Assembly (NCBI GenBank): GCA_024655885.1
Contig: JANLFN010000004.1
Location: 1-64,000, forward strand
Reading direction: 5' to 3'
DNA length: 64,000 bases
From: Eubacteriales bacterium
Lineage (GTDB): Bacteria > Bacillota > Clostridia > Acetivibrionales > JANLFN01
Shown: positions 38,366 to 46,736 of the stretch, in pieces
Position numbering within the stretch: the first letter of the stretch is position 1
How the letters are laid out: each line of letters opens with the position of its first letter
Program-made: the position numbers and the translations under genes
The notes under the pieces: model-generated
Told to the model about the DNA's origin: nothing
What the model saw: only the letters and a program-made list of their open reading frames with translations
Databases searched by the model: none

Positions 38366-38879
38366 GCCTTTTCACCTTCGCTATCTCTGGATTGTTGATC
38401 ATATCCCGCAGCTGCAAAAGACCCCTGGTGATCGCTTCAGGCCTTGGAGGACATCCGGGTACATAGACATCCACAGGGAACAGCTTGTCGGCCCCCTGCG
38501 TGACACAGTAGGAATCCGCAAAAGGCCCGCCGCTTATGGCACAGCTTCCGATGGCAATCACCCATTTGGGATCAGGGATCTGGTCATAGAGACGTTTGGC
38601 AACGGCTGCCATCTTATTGGTGATGGTCCCTGCCACAAGCATAACGTCCGTCTGACGCGGCGTCGCCCGGACCGCTTCAAAGCCATAGCGTGCAAGGTCA
38701 TACCTTCCGTTCATTGCCTGCATCAGCTCCATGGCACAGCAAGCGGGTCCGAACAAAAAAGGATGCAGAGACCTGGAACGGCAGAAATCCAATGCTTTTT
38801 CAATGGTTGTAATGATAATGTTGTTTTCAAATGCTTCATGGAACTCATTCGGATTGTAGCGACCCCTCGTTACTTCCAT
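38358..38879 (-). CDS. nuoB: Complex I subunit NuoB (PSST)
   Basis: A 173-residue subunit holding cluster N2, the last iron-sulfur centre before the quinone. Ligands are the tandem cysteines in GPACCAMELMQ (residues 47-48), GSCAISGGPFADSYC and VPGCPPRPEA. I place the start at ATG 38879, which follows AAGGGGG by seven bases and overlaps the nuoA end; an upstream start would lack a ribosome site. Confidence 0.95.
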   Translation of the reverse strand: MEVTRGRYNPNEFHEAFENNIIITTIEKALDFCRSRSLHPFLFGPACCAMELMQAMNGRYDLARYGFEAVRATPRQTDVMLVAGTITNKMAAVAKRLYDQIPDPKWVIAIGSCAISGGPFADSYCVTQGADKLFPVDVYVPGCPPRPEAITRGLLQLRDMINNPEIAKVKRHG

Positions 38880-39229
38880 TCCAATGCCCCCTTCTTCCAT
38901 GCATACCACAGGCCAAGGGCCAGGATAGCAATAAAGATAATCATTTCAACAAGTGCAAATACACCTAGAGAATTAAACCGGACTGCCCACGGATAGAGAA
39001 AAACCGTTTCAATGTCGAACACGACAAAGATTAAGGCATATAAAAAATAGTTGATCCTGAACTGAACCCACGTGGGACCCCTGGTATCCAGTCCGCATTC
39101 AAATGTTGACGTAGCATTCTCGTTGTGATGCTCCTTAGGTCTTATAATCCAGTTGGTGAGCAGCGCAGCTCCAGTAAAAAACAGACCTCCCAGTACAAAA
39201 ATACCGATGATGCCGAAATCCTTTAACAC
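38870..39229 (-). CDS. nuoA: Complex I subunit NuoA
   Basis: A 119-residue, three-helix membrane subunit. FECGLDTRGPTWVQFRINYFLYALIFVVFDIETVFLYPWA is the family signature. The start is GTG at 39229 behind GGGGG. It is the first gene of the A-B-C-D-H-I-J-K-L-M-N cluster; no nuoE, F or G follows. Confidence 0.95.
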   Translation of the reverse strand: MLKDFGIIGIFVLGGLFFTGAALLTNWIIRPKEHHNENATSTFECGLDTRGPTWVQFRINYFLYALIFVVFDIETVFLYPWAVRFNSLGVFALVEMIIFIAILALGLWYAWKKGALEWK

Positions 39230-39752
39230 AAATTTGCCCCCCCTTTCTCAGTGCTGTGGAAAATATATATTTTATTACAATTAGGCCGCGGGCATTGCCG
39301 ATGTGCATAAAAAATCAACCATGCCCAACTACAATTATAACCGCAACATAAAAAAAAATATATACTTTTTTAATATTGAATACACGCAAAAACTGTACTG
39401 ATTTAATTTTTTTGAACAATTGCTCTGATTGCGGCAAACAATCATTCTATGTCTATATCGGAAGTAAAAATGCTTGAGAAATCCATTTAAACCTAAAATC
39501 ATTCTATAATTTTATAATTATAAAATCATGAAAATATATCTTAATTTTTGTATTTTTTTACGTACTTTGTCTCAGATATAATGAAACGACAATGCGTTTT
39601 TTTATAGAAATAAGCTGTCACGCTAAAAAATTAGGGGATTTTTTTGTATTAAAACCAGTACATTTCTATAAAGGGATTGCAAATAAAACCATCATAAAAA
39701 ACATTAAATCTATTAAAACTAAAAGAGAAAAATTAAAAGAGGGGGTTTTAAT
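39230..39752. other. AT-rich divergent region between nuoA and hsp20
   Basis: About 520 bases, more than 70 percent A/T by eye, without a convincing gene. A palindrome ATTTTATAATTATAAAAT lies near 39508-39526 and a GATATAATG box near 39575 may be the hsp20 -10 element. I see no CIRCE here. Confidence 0.5.
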
Positions 39753-40181
39753 ATGAGCCTTGTACCGTGGAATCCCTTCAGAGATATTGACAATATCGGT
39801 AGGGAAATGACCAATTTTTTAGAGAACACACCTTTTGGCTTTTTTGGAAAGGCGACTTCTCCCAGGGTAGACGTATACCAGACCGAGAAAGACGTGGTGG
39901 TAAAGGCCGAAATACCGGGAGTCTCCAAGGAAGACCTGAATGTGTATGTGGATGAAAACTCCATAAGGCTTTCAGGCCAGACCAAAAGAGACGATGAGTT
40001 CAAAAGTGAAAACATGTACAGGACCGAAAGGTACTACGGCAGTTTTTCCAGAACCATTCCCCTGCCTGTGGAAGTAAAGTCCGAACAGGCCAGCGCGGAA
40101 TACAAGGATGGGATACTGTCCATCACTGTTCCCAAAATCGAAGCCTCAAAAATGAAAGGCAGAAGAATCGATATCCATTAA
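39753..40181 (+). CDS. Small heat-shock protein Hsp20
   Basis: A 142-residue alpha-crystallin-domain holdase that keeps unfolding proteins soluble. The N-terminal part SLVPWNPFRDIDNIGREM is typical of the HSP20 class. The domain spans about residues 35-125, with AEIPGVSKEDLNVYVDENSI and the GILSITVPK C-terminal end. AGAGGGGG precedes the ATG. No CIRCE is seen, so its heat control differs from groESL. Confidence 0.94.
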   Translation: MSLVPWNPFRDIDNIGREMTNFLENTPFGFFGKATSPRVDVYQTEKDVVVKAEIPGVSKEDLNVYVDENSIRLSGQTKRDDEFKSENMYRTERYYGSFSRTIPLPVEVKSEQASAEYKDGILSITVPKIEASKMKGRRIDIH

Positions 40182-40216
40182 TAAAGCCTCTATTCCCTGC
40201 GGGTCTGTGGCAGGGG

Positions 40217-40248
40217 AAAACCCGGCGGGCCGCCCCTGCCGGGTTTTT
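40217..40248 (+). terminator. hsp20 terminator
   Basis: AAAACCCGGC / GCCGGGTTTT stem around a GC-rich loop, ending in TTTTTA. It is symmetrical enough to serve the htrA gene from the other side too. Confidence 0.85.
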
Positions 40249-40261
40249 ACAATAAATAGGA

Positions 40262-41557
40262 CTACCGCTCTTCGGAAAATGTGAGGCTTAGCTTGATCCT
40301 TTCACCATTCCTTACCACAACGGCATTCACCGTGTCCCCTGCTTTATAATTTTTCTTTATGGTGTCGATATCCTTCATGGTACGGACATCCTTATCCGCA
40401 AGGCTTACAAGAATATCTCCCTTTTTGATTCCCGCCTTATCGGCGCCGCTGCCCGAAGTGACCTGCTGGATATAAATTCCTACCGTCAGGTCATATTGCC
40501 TTGCCATCACTTCGGTTATTTCCAGTCCGGAGATACCGATAAACGGCCTTCCTTTAACATAGCCAAACAGGATCAGCTGGTCGACAATGGGTTTCGCATC
40601 GTTGATGGGGATGGCAAATCCCAGACCCTCCACGCCGGTTACAGAGATCTTGACCGTGTTTATGCCGATAACCTGCCCCCTGGAGTTCACAAGGGCGCCT
40701 CCGCTGTTTCCGGGATTGATTGCCGCATCGGTTTGTATAAGATTCAGTGTCTTATCTTCTACATTCACAACCCTGTTCAAGGCACTGATTACCCCCACGG
40801 TGACGGAGCCCTGGAACTCCATGCCCAGAGGATTGCCTATGGCAACAGCCTGCTCTCCCACTTCAAGGGCCGATGAATCTCCCAGCTCGGCTGCCGGCAG
40901 GCCGGTAAGGCCAACCTTTATCACAGCCAGGTCATTGCTTTCATCCCCACCGATGAATTTGGCTTTCACCTGTCTTTTGTCGGACAGGAATACCTCCAGG
41001 GTGGTATTCTGGCTGTATGCGCTTTTGGGGTCCGCGTATTGCACCACATGGTAGTTCGTCATAACATAGCCGTCAGAAGATATAATGATGCCTGAGCCCT
41101 CCACAGTGGATTGTCCCGCTCCCCCATCCAGATACCATCTGCGGGGGCTTTCGGTGACCACCCTGATGCCCACAATGGAAGGGCCCACCTTCTTAGCTAT
41201 TGCAGTGACCGGAGAGCCCGGGTCAAGGGCAAGATTCACCGCGCCTTTCAAAGGGGAGCTGCTGGAAACGGGGCTGACCCCGGATAGAGTGGCACCCCCC
41301 TGGGAAACGCCCTTTAGAGCCTTCATATCGCCGGCAAACTTGTAATAAAGTCCTCCTCCTACCAGCGCGCTGCTTACCAATGAGCTTGCCAAAACCAGGC
41401 AAACACTTTTCATGAACCCCTGCTTTCTCCCGGATTTTGCTCCATGACCCCCACCCTGGCAAACAGGCACCAAAGAACCGGCCTGCCCTGGGCCATGGCC
41501 GTCTTCACCTCCCCCATTCGTTTTTTTGTTATGTAAGAATTGGCTGAAAATTCCCAT
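40262..41557 (-). CDS. htrA: HtrA/DegP-type serine protease with PDZ domain
   Basis: A membrane-anchored protease for damaged envelope proteins. It has 431 residues: a Gly-rich cytoplasmic tail, one membrane helix near residue 55, and the trypsin-like domain. The triad lies in MTNYHVVQ (His), SNDLAVIKV (Asp) and NPGNSGGALVN (Ser). A PDZ domain follows from about residue 325 (VTSGSGADKAGIKKGDILVSL). The ATG at 41557 has AGGAGG at seven bases; a start seven codons earlier lacks one. Confidence 0.94.
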   Translation of the reverse strand: MGIFSQFLHNKKTNGGGEDGHGPGQAGSLVPVCQGGGHGAKSGRKQGFMKSVCLVLASSLVSSALVGGGLYYKFAGDMKALKGVSQGGATLSGVSPVSSSSPLKGAVNLALDPGSPVTAIAKKVGPSIVGIRVVTESPRRWYLDGGAGQSTVEGSGIIISSDGYVMTNYHVVQYADPKSAYSQNTTLEVFLSDKRQVKAKFIGGDESNDLAVIKVGLTGLPAAELGDSSALEVGEQAVAIGNPLGMEFQGSVTVGVISALNRVVNVEDKTLNLIQTDAAINPGNSGGALVNSRGQVIGINTVKISVTGVEGLGFAIPINDAKPIVDQLILFGYVKGRPFIGISGLEITEVMARQYDLTVGIYIQQVTSGSGADKAGIKKGDILVSLADKDVRTMKDIDTIKKNYKAGDTVNAVVVRNGERIKLSLTFSEER

Positions 41558-41656
41558 AAAACACACCTCCTGTTCCAATTAGATCATAGCATGAATTTAT
41601 TAAAAAAGTTTTACAAAATTTTGAACAATCCTTGCATAAGTTTTACGCTTTGCACC

Positions 41657-41766
41657 AGATGGGAAGCTGTGAAAAAAGGGAGTCCATAGGTTTTGTCATA
41701 CCGCGTATAGCAGTCTATAAGCGGCCCGCAAAAAAGAACGCCTATATTTTTCACAGCCTCCTATAG
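41657..41766. repeat. Palindromic repeat element, copy B (about 110 bp)
   Basis: The left end GGAAGCTGTGAAAAAAGG and the right end TTTTTCACAGCCTCCTATA are imperfect inverted repeats. The interior (TAGGTTTTGTCATACCGC...GCGGCCCGCAAAAAAGAA) matches copy C at 54092-54200 throughout. Confidence 0.75.
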
Positions 41767-41780
41767 GCTGAAAAGACAGA

Positions 41781-41816
41781 CTGCCGCAGGGATTCAACCG
41801 TAAATCCCTGCGGCAG
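41781..41816. terminator. Terminator between repeat B and the aldo/keto reductase
   Basis: A perfect 14-bp stem CTGCCGCAGGGATT / AATCCCTGCGGCAG with an eight-base loop, 34 bases after the reductase stop. On the minus strand TCTGTCTTTT follows. Confidence 0.7.
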
Positions 41817-41849
41817 CCGTCATTTTAAGGTATCATCCTGTCATTCCCT

Positions 41850-42989
41850 TTATGCCAGCGCCTCATGTACTTTGGGCATCCATTGGCTGATGGGTATTTT
41901 CTGAGGACATTTTTCTTCACAGGCCCTGCACTGGACACAGGCACCGGCCCGGCTCTTCTCTTCAAGAAACCTTAGGTAGGTACCCCGGGCGCTCTGCAAA
42001 TCGTCGTGCACAATCCCGTCATTATAGATTTTAAAATTCCTGGGTATCTCCACATTGTTGGGGCATGGCATGCAGTAGCTGCAGCCCGTGCACGGGATGG
42101 CTGTCCTTTCCAGGTATCTCACTCTTACGTTCTCCACAAGCTTTAATTCCTCCGCACCCAGGGAATTTACCCCCGATGCGTCGGCAGAATTGAGATTTTC
42201 CTCCACCTGCGCCATTGTGCTCATTCCGCTTAATACTACCGACACCTCCGGCTGGTTCCACACCCACTGCAGTGCCAAATCGGCAGGAGTATGCTTTTTT
42301 CCGGCTCCTTCGAACAATTCTCCGATGGCTTTGGGCGGATTCGCCAGTTTTCCTCCAAGCAAAGGCTCCATAACGGAAACCGCCAGTCCCTTGGAAGCCG
42401 CAAGCTTCAAGCCTTTTATCCCGGCTTGATGCTCCACATCCATATAGTTGTACTGTATCTGGCAGAATGTCCACCCGTCATACCCGTTGATGATTTCCTC
42501 AAAGACATCATAGCTGTCATGGAAGGAAAACCCTATATACCCGATTCTGCCGTCTTTCACCGCTGCTTCCGCCCTATTTAACAGGTTTAAGCTCTTCACA
42601 AGCTCCCATGATTTTTTTGAAAGGCCATGAAGCAGGTAATAATCAATGTGGTCGATCTGCAATCTGTCTAACTGTTCCTCCAGGATCCTGTCGAAATCCC
42701 CTGTTTTTTTGATGATCATCATTGGAGATTTCGTCGCCACTCTTACCTTTTCCCGGTATCCGTCCTTCAGGGCCTTGCCTAAAACGACTTCACTCTTGCC
42801 CTGATGGTAAAGATAAGCGGAATCCACATAATTTACACCTCTATCAATGGCATGGCGGATCATCCGTATAGCTTCATCTTCATTTATATTCGCGCTCATC
42901 GGATTTCCGTCCACCGTGGGCAGTCTCATGCATCCAAATCCCAATGCGGAAACCTTCCAATCCAAGCTCCCAAATTTCCTGTACTGCAA
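41850..42989 (-). CDS. Aldo/keto reductase with C-terminal ferredoxin domain
   Basis: A 379-residue NADPH-type aldo/keto reductase barrel (about 1-280) with an added 4Fe-4S tail. Active-site residues: NYVDSAYLYHQGKSE (Asp, Tyr), VATKSPMM (Lys) and YYLLHGLSK (His). The tail carries CTGCSYCMPCPNNVEIP and CVQCRACEEKCPQKIPI. This fusion is common in anaerobes and may use ferredoxin. The start is TTG at 42989 with AGGAGG six bases before it. Substrate unknown. Confidence 0.9.
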   Translation of the reverse strand: MQYRKFGSLDWKVSALGFGCMRLPTVDGNPMSANINEDEAIRMIRHAIDRGVNYVDSAYLYHQGKSEVVLGKALKDGYREKVRVATKSPMMIIKKTGDFDRILEEQLDRLQIDHIDYYLLHGLSKKSWELVKSLNLLNRAEAAVKDGRIGYIGFSFHDSYDVFEEIINGYDGWTFCQIQYNYMDVEHQAGIKGLKLAASKGLAVSVMEPLLGGKLANPPKAIGELFEGAGKKHTPADLALQWVWNQPEVSVVLSGMSTMAQVEENLNSADASGVNSLGAEELKLVENVRVRYLERTAIPCTGCSYCMPCPNNVEIPRNFKIYNDGIVHDDLQSARGTYLRFLEEKSRAGACVQCRACEEKCPQKIPISQWMPKVHEALA

Positions 42990-43212
42990 TCTTACTCCTC
43001 CTTTTATCTTTGACGCGTCTACAAATTTTATTAAGCGTATCCCCGCCCATAAGTTTATAGGTCATATAAACCCATGGTCTTAATTGGGGCATATTTTTCA
43101 CATGCTTTGCCAATTTTTAAAACAGCTTTTTTATTACAAGACAGCAATAAGTTACCCAGCTTTTAGAGCCCCGTTTCTTCGCCATATTTTCAAACAACAC
43201 GCATTTTCTTCA

Positions 43213-43791
43213 TCATTCATGCTTTAAATTTTTTAATACCCAGGCCATATTTTTCCCTAAAGTCCTGAAAGTAGCTATTCCTTCCCCATCTTTTTGTATG
43301 TCCCCCGGATCACGGGATAAAGTCATATTCCAATAGCTGGACCCGGGAACAATCATCTGGGATATTCCGAAGAAGAAATTGATGGCCGAGTATACGAAGT
43401 TTGCACCCGCTCTCCTGACCGAAACCACGGCAGCGCCCACTTTTCTCTTCAGCATGTCGTCATTGGCCTTGGCAACAAAACCGCAGCGGTCTATCAGCGC
43501 TTTTACTTCGGTAGTGACATTGCTGAAATAAGTGGGAGACCCGATGATAATCCCGTCCGCATCGGCCATCTTCTGAATAAAAAAGTTCATGTCATCATCC
43601 TCTCTGGCGCAGCGTTTATTCCTGTTTTGTCCGCATTTCCCGCACGCCAGGCAGCCAAATACCTTTCTGCCTCCCAACTGCAGCAATTCGGTGTCAATCC
43701 CTTCCTTTTGCAGTTCCTCCAGAACTATTTTCAGGCCCTGGTATGTATTCCCGTTTGCCCTGGGACTTCCATTAATGGCAATTACCTTCAT
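43213..43791 (-). CDS. Flavodoxin-like NAD(P)H-dependent FMN reductase / iron-sulfur flavoprotein
   Basis: A 192-residue flavodoxin-fold protein. The FMN phosphate loop is INGSPRANGNTYQG (residues 5-18). CLACGKCGQNRNKRC is the compact cysteine motif of iron-sulfur flavoproteins of anaerobes. SPTYFSNVTTEVKALIDR and GAAVVSVRRAGA line the flavin. The ATG is at 43791. It probably detoxifies oxygen species or moves electrons; the substrate is unknown. Confidence 0.85.
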   Translation of the reverse strand: MKVIAINGSPRANGNTYQGLKIVLEELQKEGIDTELLQLGGRKVFGCLACGKCGQNRNKRCAREDDDMNFFIQKMADADGIIIGSPTYFSNVTTEVKALIDRCGFVAKANDDMLKRKVGAAVVSVRRAGANFVYSAINFFFGISQMIVPGSSYWNMTLSRDPGDIQKDGEGIATFRTLGKNMAWVLKNLKHE

Positions 43792-43822
43792 TTAAACCAT
43801 CTCCTCTATTTAAATTTGAAAT

Positions 43823-44173
43823 TTAAAACGAATTATTGGATGAGCTATCCCCAAAAGAACTGCCGCTGTCAAAGCTGCCGCATGAATCAAAGCTGCCGCC
43901 GACGTCAATGCTGTTTGCGGAATCCAGACTGCTGTCAAGGGATACCGGACTTGCCTCCAAACTGTCCGGTATGCCGTTATTGTTTATGTCACCATATCCA
44001 TGGCCGTTCATTGGGTCCCCGTGCATGATTTGGTCATGCATGATTTGCCGGTGGATAAAATCATCGCTTTCGTTTTTGCTCCCACTGCTTGCGGTGTCAC
44101 CCTGGCCTTTTATTAAAGACACCAAAATAAGGGTTGCAATGCCTGCAAAAAATATTAAAAATATTGGGCTCAT
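43823..44173 (-). CDS. Small membrane protein with Ser/Asp-rich tail and a calcium-loop motif
   Basis: A 116-residue protein of unknown function. The first 20 residues (SPIFLIFFAGIATLILVSLI) form a single membrane helix. The middle GYGDINNNGIPDSLE is a DxNxxGxxD loop like a dockerin or EF-hand calcium site. The tail is low complexity, with repeats of SFDS, GSFDSCGSFDSGSSFGDSS. I prefer the ATG at 44173 with GAGGT upstream; an ATG at 44209 would add 12 residues. It is likely exported and anchored. Confidence 0.6.
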   Translation of the reverse strand: MSPIFLIFFAGIATLILVSLIKGQGDTASSGSKNESDDFIHRQIMHDQIMHGDPMNGHGYGDINNNGIPDSLEASPVSLDSSLDSANSIDVGGSFDSCGSFDSGSSFGDSSSNNSF

Positions 44174-44292
44174 CAGAGTTACCTCGTCTAAATAATCTGG
44201 ATAATTCATTGCTTATCTTTGTATATAATATACCACATTTCACTGAAATAGGAAATATGCTGATGATGTTTTAGCTTCACCGGACACCCCAT

Positions 44293-44316
44293 AAAAAAAG
44301 AGCCCCTTGAGGCTCT
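44293..44316 (-). terminator. Terminator of the Fur-family gene
   Basis: AGAGCC-TCAAGG-GGCTCT then seven T, reading on the minus strand just past the stop. Confidence 0.85.
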
Positions 44317-44322
44317 GGAAGC

Positions 44323-44793
44323 TTATTTTTCTTCCTGTCTGCAGTCCCGGCAATATCCATATATCTCCAGCTTGTGTCCCTTGATGTCAAAGCCCAGCTT
44401 TTCTGTCAAGGCCTTCTCATAATCGTCCAGCGGGCACCCGTCCACCGAAATCATATTCCTGCATTTAACGCAGAGGAGATGGTGTCTGTGCTCCATCCGG
44501 TTTATTTCAAAAAGCGCTTTGTTATCGTCCGCCAGAATGGATTTAAGCACAATCCCCTTCGAAACAAGCGCTTCAAGCACCCTGTATACCGTCGAAAGGC
44601 TTATCTCCACACCCTGCTCTTTAAGCTTCAAAAATACGGCTTCGGCAGTGATGGGCTGGCCATTTCCTTCTATTACCTCAAGAATGGAATTGCGGTGTTT
44701 GGTGTTTCTCAAATTCTCCTTTTTGAGCAAGTCTTTATAGTCTTTTGTTCCTTGCAAGCCAGTCTCATCCTTTCCCTCTTTCATGGGACGCAT
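44323..44793 (-). CDS. Fur-family metalloregulator (Zur-like)
   Basis: A 156-residue repressor. The N-terminal winged helix has ITAEAVFLKLKEQGVEISLSTVYRVLEALV. The dimer and metal domain starts at HRHHLLCVKC, with a second CxxC (YCRDCRQ) for structural zinc. It stands downstream of the zinc uptake operon on the same strand, and a 7-1-7 palindrome lies in front of znuA, so zinc sensing is likely; PerR or Fur cannot be excluded. The ribosome site is weak and ATG 44784 is an alternative start. Confidence 0.85.
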   Translation of the reverse strand: MRPMKEGKDETGLQGTKDYKDLLKKENLRNTKHRNSILEVIEGNGQPITAEAVFLKLKEQGVEISLSTVYRVLEALVSKGIVLKSILADDNKALFEINRMEHRHHLLCVKCRNMISVDGCPLDDYEKALTEKLGFDIKGHKLEIYGYCRDCRQEEK

Positions 44794-44941
44794 CCATCAC
44801 TATCTTCACATCCTCTGACAATATTGTATCAGTTTATACTGCATGATGCAAATCGAAAGAGAGAGAGAACGCAGTCTTAAGACCAATACAGGTAGACATA
44901 TTCATTCTGGGGTTTACCTGCATGGCCTATGCTTTCAGCGG

Positions 44942-45115
44942 CTATAACCGGAGTTTTTCCCCCTGATAGCCGACTATTTTAATTGTGCCCGTCACACTGA
45001 CCCATGTGCCATGTGTTAATTCGGCGGCTTTATCATAAACGTTAACGAAGGATGAATTTGGGTGAAAATCTTTTTTCCTTCCGACGATTGCTTTTCCTGT
45101 GGGCAGCCCCTTCAA
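44942..45115 (-). pseudogene. Remnant of a TIGR03943-family protein (C-terminal OB-fold)
   Basis: A 57-codon minus-strand frame starts with TTG overlapping the znuB stop. It encodes KAAELTHGTWVSVTGTIKIV followed by GYQGEKLRL. From memory this matches the C-terminal OB-fold of TIGR03943-family proteins, which pair with a permease and are often Zur-regulated. The rest of the protein is absent, so this is either a decayed gene or a very short OB-fold product. The 44794-44941 part upstream of the Fur gene holds nothing else. Confidence 0.5.
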
Positions 45116-45948
45116 TCCTTTGTGTCTGCCGCACTCTTCAAAAAGATTTTGCTGAAAACATTTTTATAGATTAAAATAGAAACAAGGGTTATGACCCCTA
45201 CCATGACAATTGTCCCTCCGGGTTTAAAATCAGCATAATAGGAGATATACAGTCCCGATATGGTAAACATTACGGCGAAAATAACGGCAAAAATCACCGT
45301 CTGCTTATAGCTTTTGGCGACCTGCATGGCGGATGCCACAGGCAGAACCATGAGAGAGGATATGACGAGGGTTCCCACTGTCCTGGCGGATATGGATATG
45401 GTAATGGCGGTAAGCAGCGTAAATATAAAATTGACAGCCCGGATAGGCACTCCCGCAAGCCTTGCCGCCTCTTCGTCAAATGTGATGTAAAACAATTCCT
45501 TGTATAGCAGCACCACTGCCAATATAACAACGGCACTCAGCCCGATGACCATATAGAGCTCGAAATCCGTTATGGCCACGATGCTGCCGAAAAGGAAGCT
45601 GCTGAAACTGGCGCTGTTTTTTACAAAACCCGACAGTATGCCGGCAAGCCCGATGCCCGTAGACATTATAACGGCGATGGCAATTTCGGAGTATTTAGGA
45701 AAGGATTTCCGTATCTTCTCTATTCCAAAAGCGGAAACAACCGAAAACACAACCGCCCCCAGGATGGGATTGATTCCGAAGGCCAATCCGGCAGCCACCC
45801 CGGCCAGTGAACTGTGGGAAAGGGAGTCCCCAATCATGGAAAGCCTTTTCAGCACCACGATAACCCCTATAAAGGGAGTGGTCACCGCGATTAAGATGCC
45901 CACAACAAAAGCCTTTTGCATAAAATCGTATTGAAAAATGCTTAACAC
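45112..45948 (-). CDS. znuB: Zinc/manganese ABC transporter permease
   Basis: A 278-residue membrane subunit of the ABC-3 family with about eight helices. RLSMIGDSLSHSSLAGVAAG is the family signature near residue 35. The GTG start overlaps the end of the ATPase gene by seven bases. It forms an importer with ZnuA and ZnuC. Confidence 0.92.
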   Translation of the reverse strand: MLSIFQYDFMQKAFVVGILIAVTTPFIGVIVVLKRLSMIGDSLSHSSLAGVAAGLAFGINPILGAVVFSVVSAFGIEKIRKSFPKYSEIAIAVIMSTGIGLAGILSGFVKNSASFSSFLFGSIVAITDFELYMVIGLSAVVILAVVLLYKELFYITFDEEAARLAGVPIRAVNFIFTLLTAITISISARTVGTLVISSLMVLPVASAMQVAKSYKQTVIFAVIFAVMFTISGLYISYYADFKPGGTIVMVGVITLVSILIYKNVFSKIFLKSAADTKD

Positions 45949-46721
45949 GAGCTTACCTCTTTTCTACAGCAGTTCTCGCAGTCGTGCATGTGCAGGTTTA
46001 CACCGTATCCGTAAATTTCCGTAACAAACTCCTTTGTCAGGCCCTCTTTCGGGTTGTGCTCGAACAGCCCGTTTTCTCCCAGGCAAATGAGCCTGTTGGC
46101 ATGGACCGTTATGGCTCCTATATCGTGGGTAACCATGACAACGGTTAATCCAAGCTCCCTGTTAAGCCGTGCCAGCAGGCAGTAAACCGCCTCCTCCGAC
46201 TTTGCGTCGATCCCCACCGTGGGTTCGTCTAAAAACAGGATTTCAGGCTCACTGACAAGAACCCTGGCGATAAACACCCTTTGCTGCTGGCCTCCCGATA
46301 AATTCCCTATCAGCCTCTTTCCGTAATCCTGCATCCCCACCTTTTCCAGGGCCTGGTACACCATTTCCTTATGGTGCCTTTTGGGCAGCTTAAAAAGACC
46401 GATTTTGGGAAACAGGTTGGCCTGGACAACCTCTTCAACAGTGGCCGGAAAGCTGCCGTTGAAAGAGCTTGCCTTCTGGGAAATGTATCCTAATTTATCC
46501 CATTTCTTGAAGCTGTTTATGTCCTCGCCCAAGAGCCTGATGCTTCCGCCCAGGGGCGTAAGTATTTTGAGCATTAACTTTACCAGGGTGCTTTTCCCCG
46601 ACCCGTTGGCCCCTATAATGCCTAAAAAATCACCCTTCTCCACCGAAAAACTGATGTTTTTCAGCACAAGCCTTCCGTCGTATCCGAAACTCAGGTTGTC
46701 CACTTCAACGATTTTGCCCAT
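45942..46721 (-). CDS. znuC: Zinc/manganese ABC transporter ATPase
   Basis: A 259-residue ATPase: Walker A GANGSGKST, signature LSGGQQQRVFIARVL, Walker B ILFLDEPTVGID. A C-terminal HMHDCENCCRKEVSSC tail, rich in His and Cys, could bind metal and is not found in all homologues. The ATG at 46721 is nine bases from AGGAG; a start three codons earlier abuts it. Confidence 0.92.
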   Translation of the reverse strand: MGKIVEVDNLSFGYDGRLVLKNISFSVEKGDFLGIIGANGSGKSTLVKLMLKILTPLGGSIRLLGEDINSFKKWDKLGYISQKASSFNGSFPATVEEVVQANLFPKIGLFKLPKRHHKEMVYQALEKVGMQDYGKRLIGNLSGGQQQRVFIARVLVSEPEILFLDEPTVGIDAKSEEAVYCLLARLNRELGLTVVMVTHDIGAITVHANRLICLGENGLFEHNPKEGLTKEFVTEIYGYGVNLHMHDCENCCRKEVSSC

Positions 46722-46736
46722 TCCATGCATCTCCTG

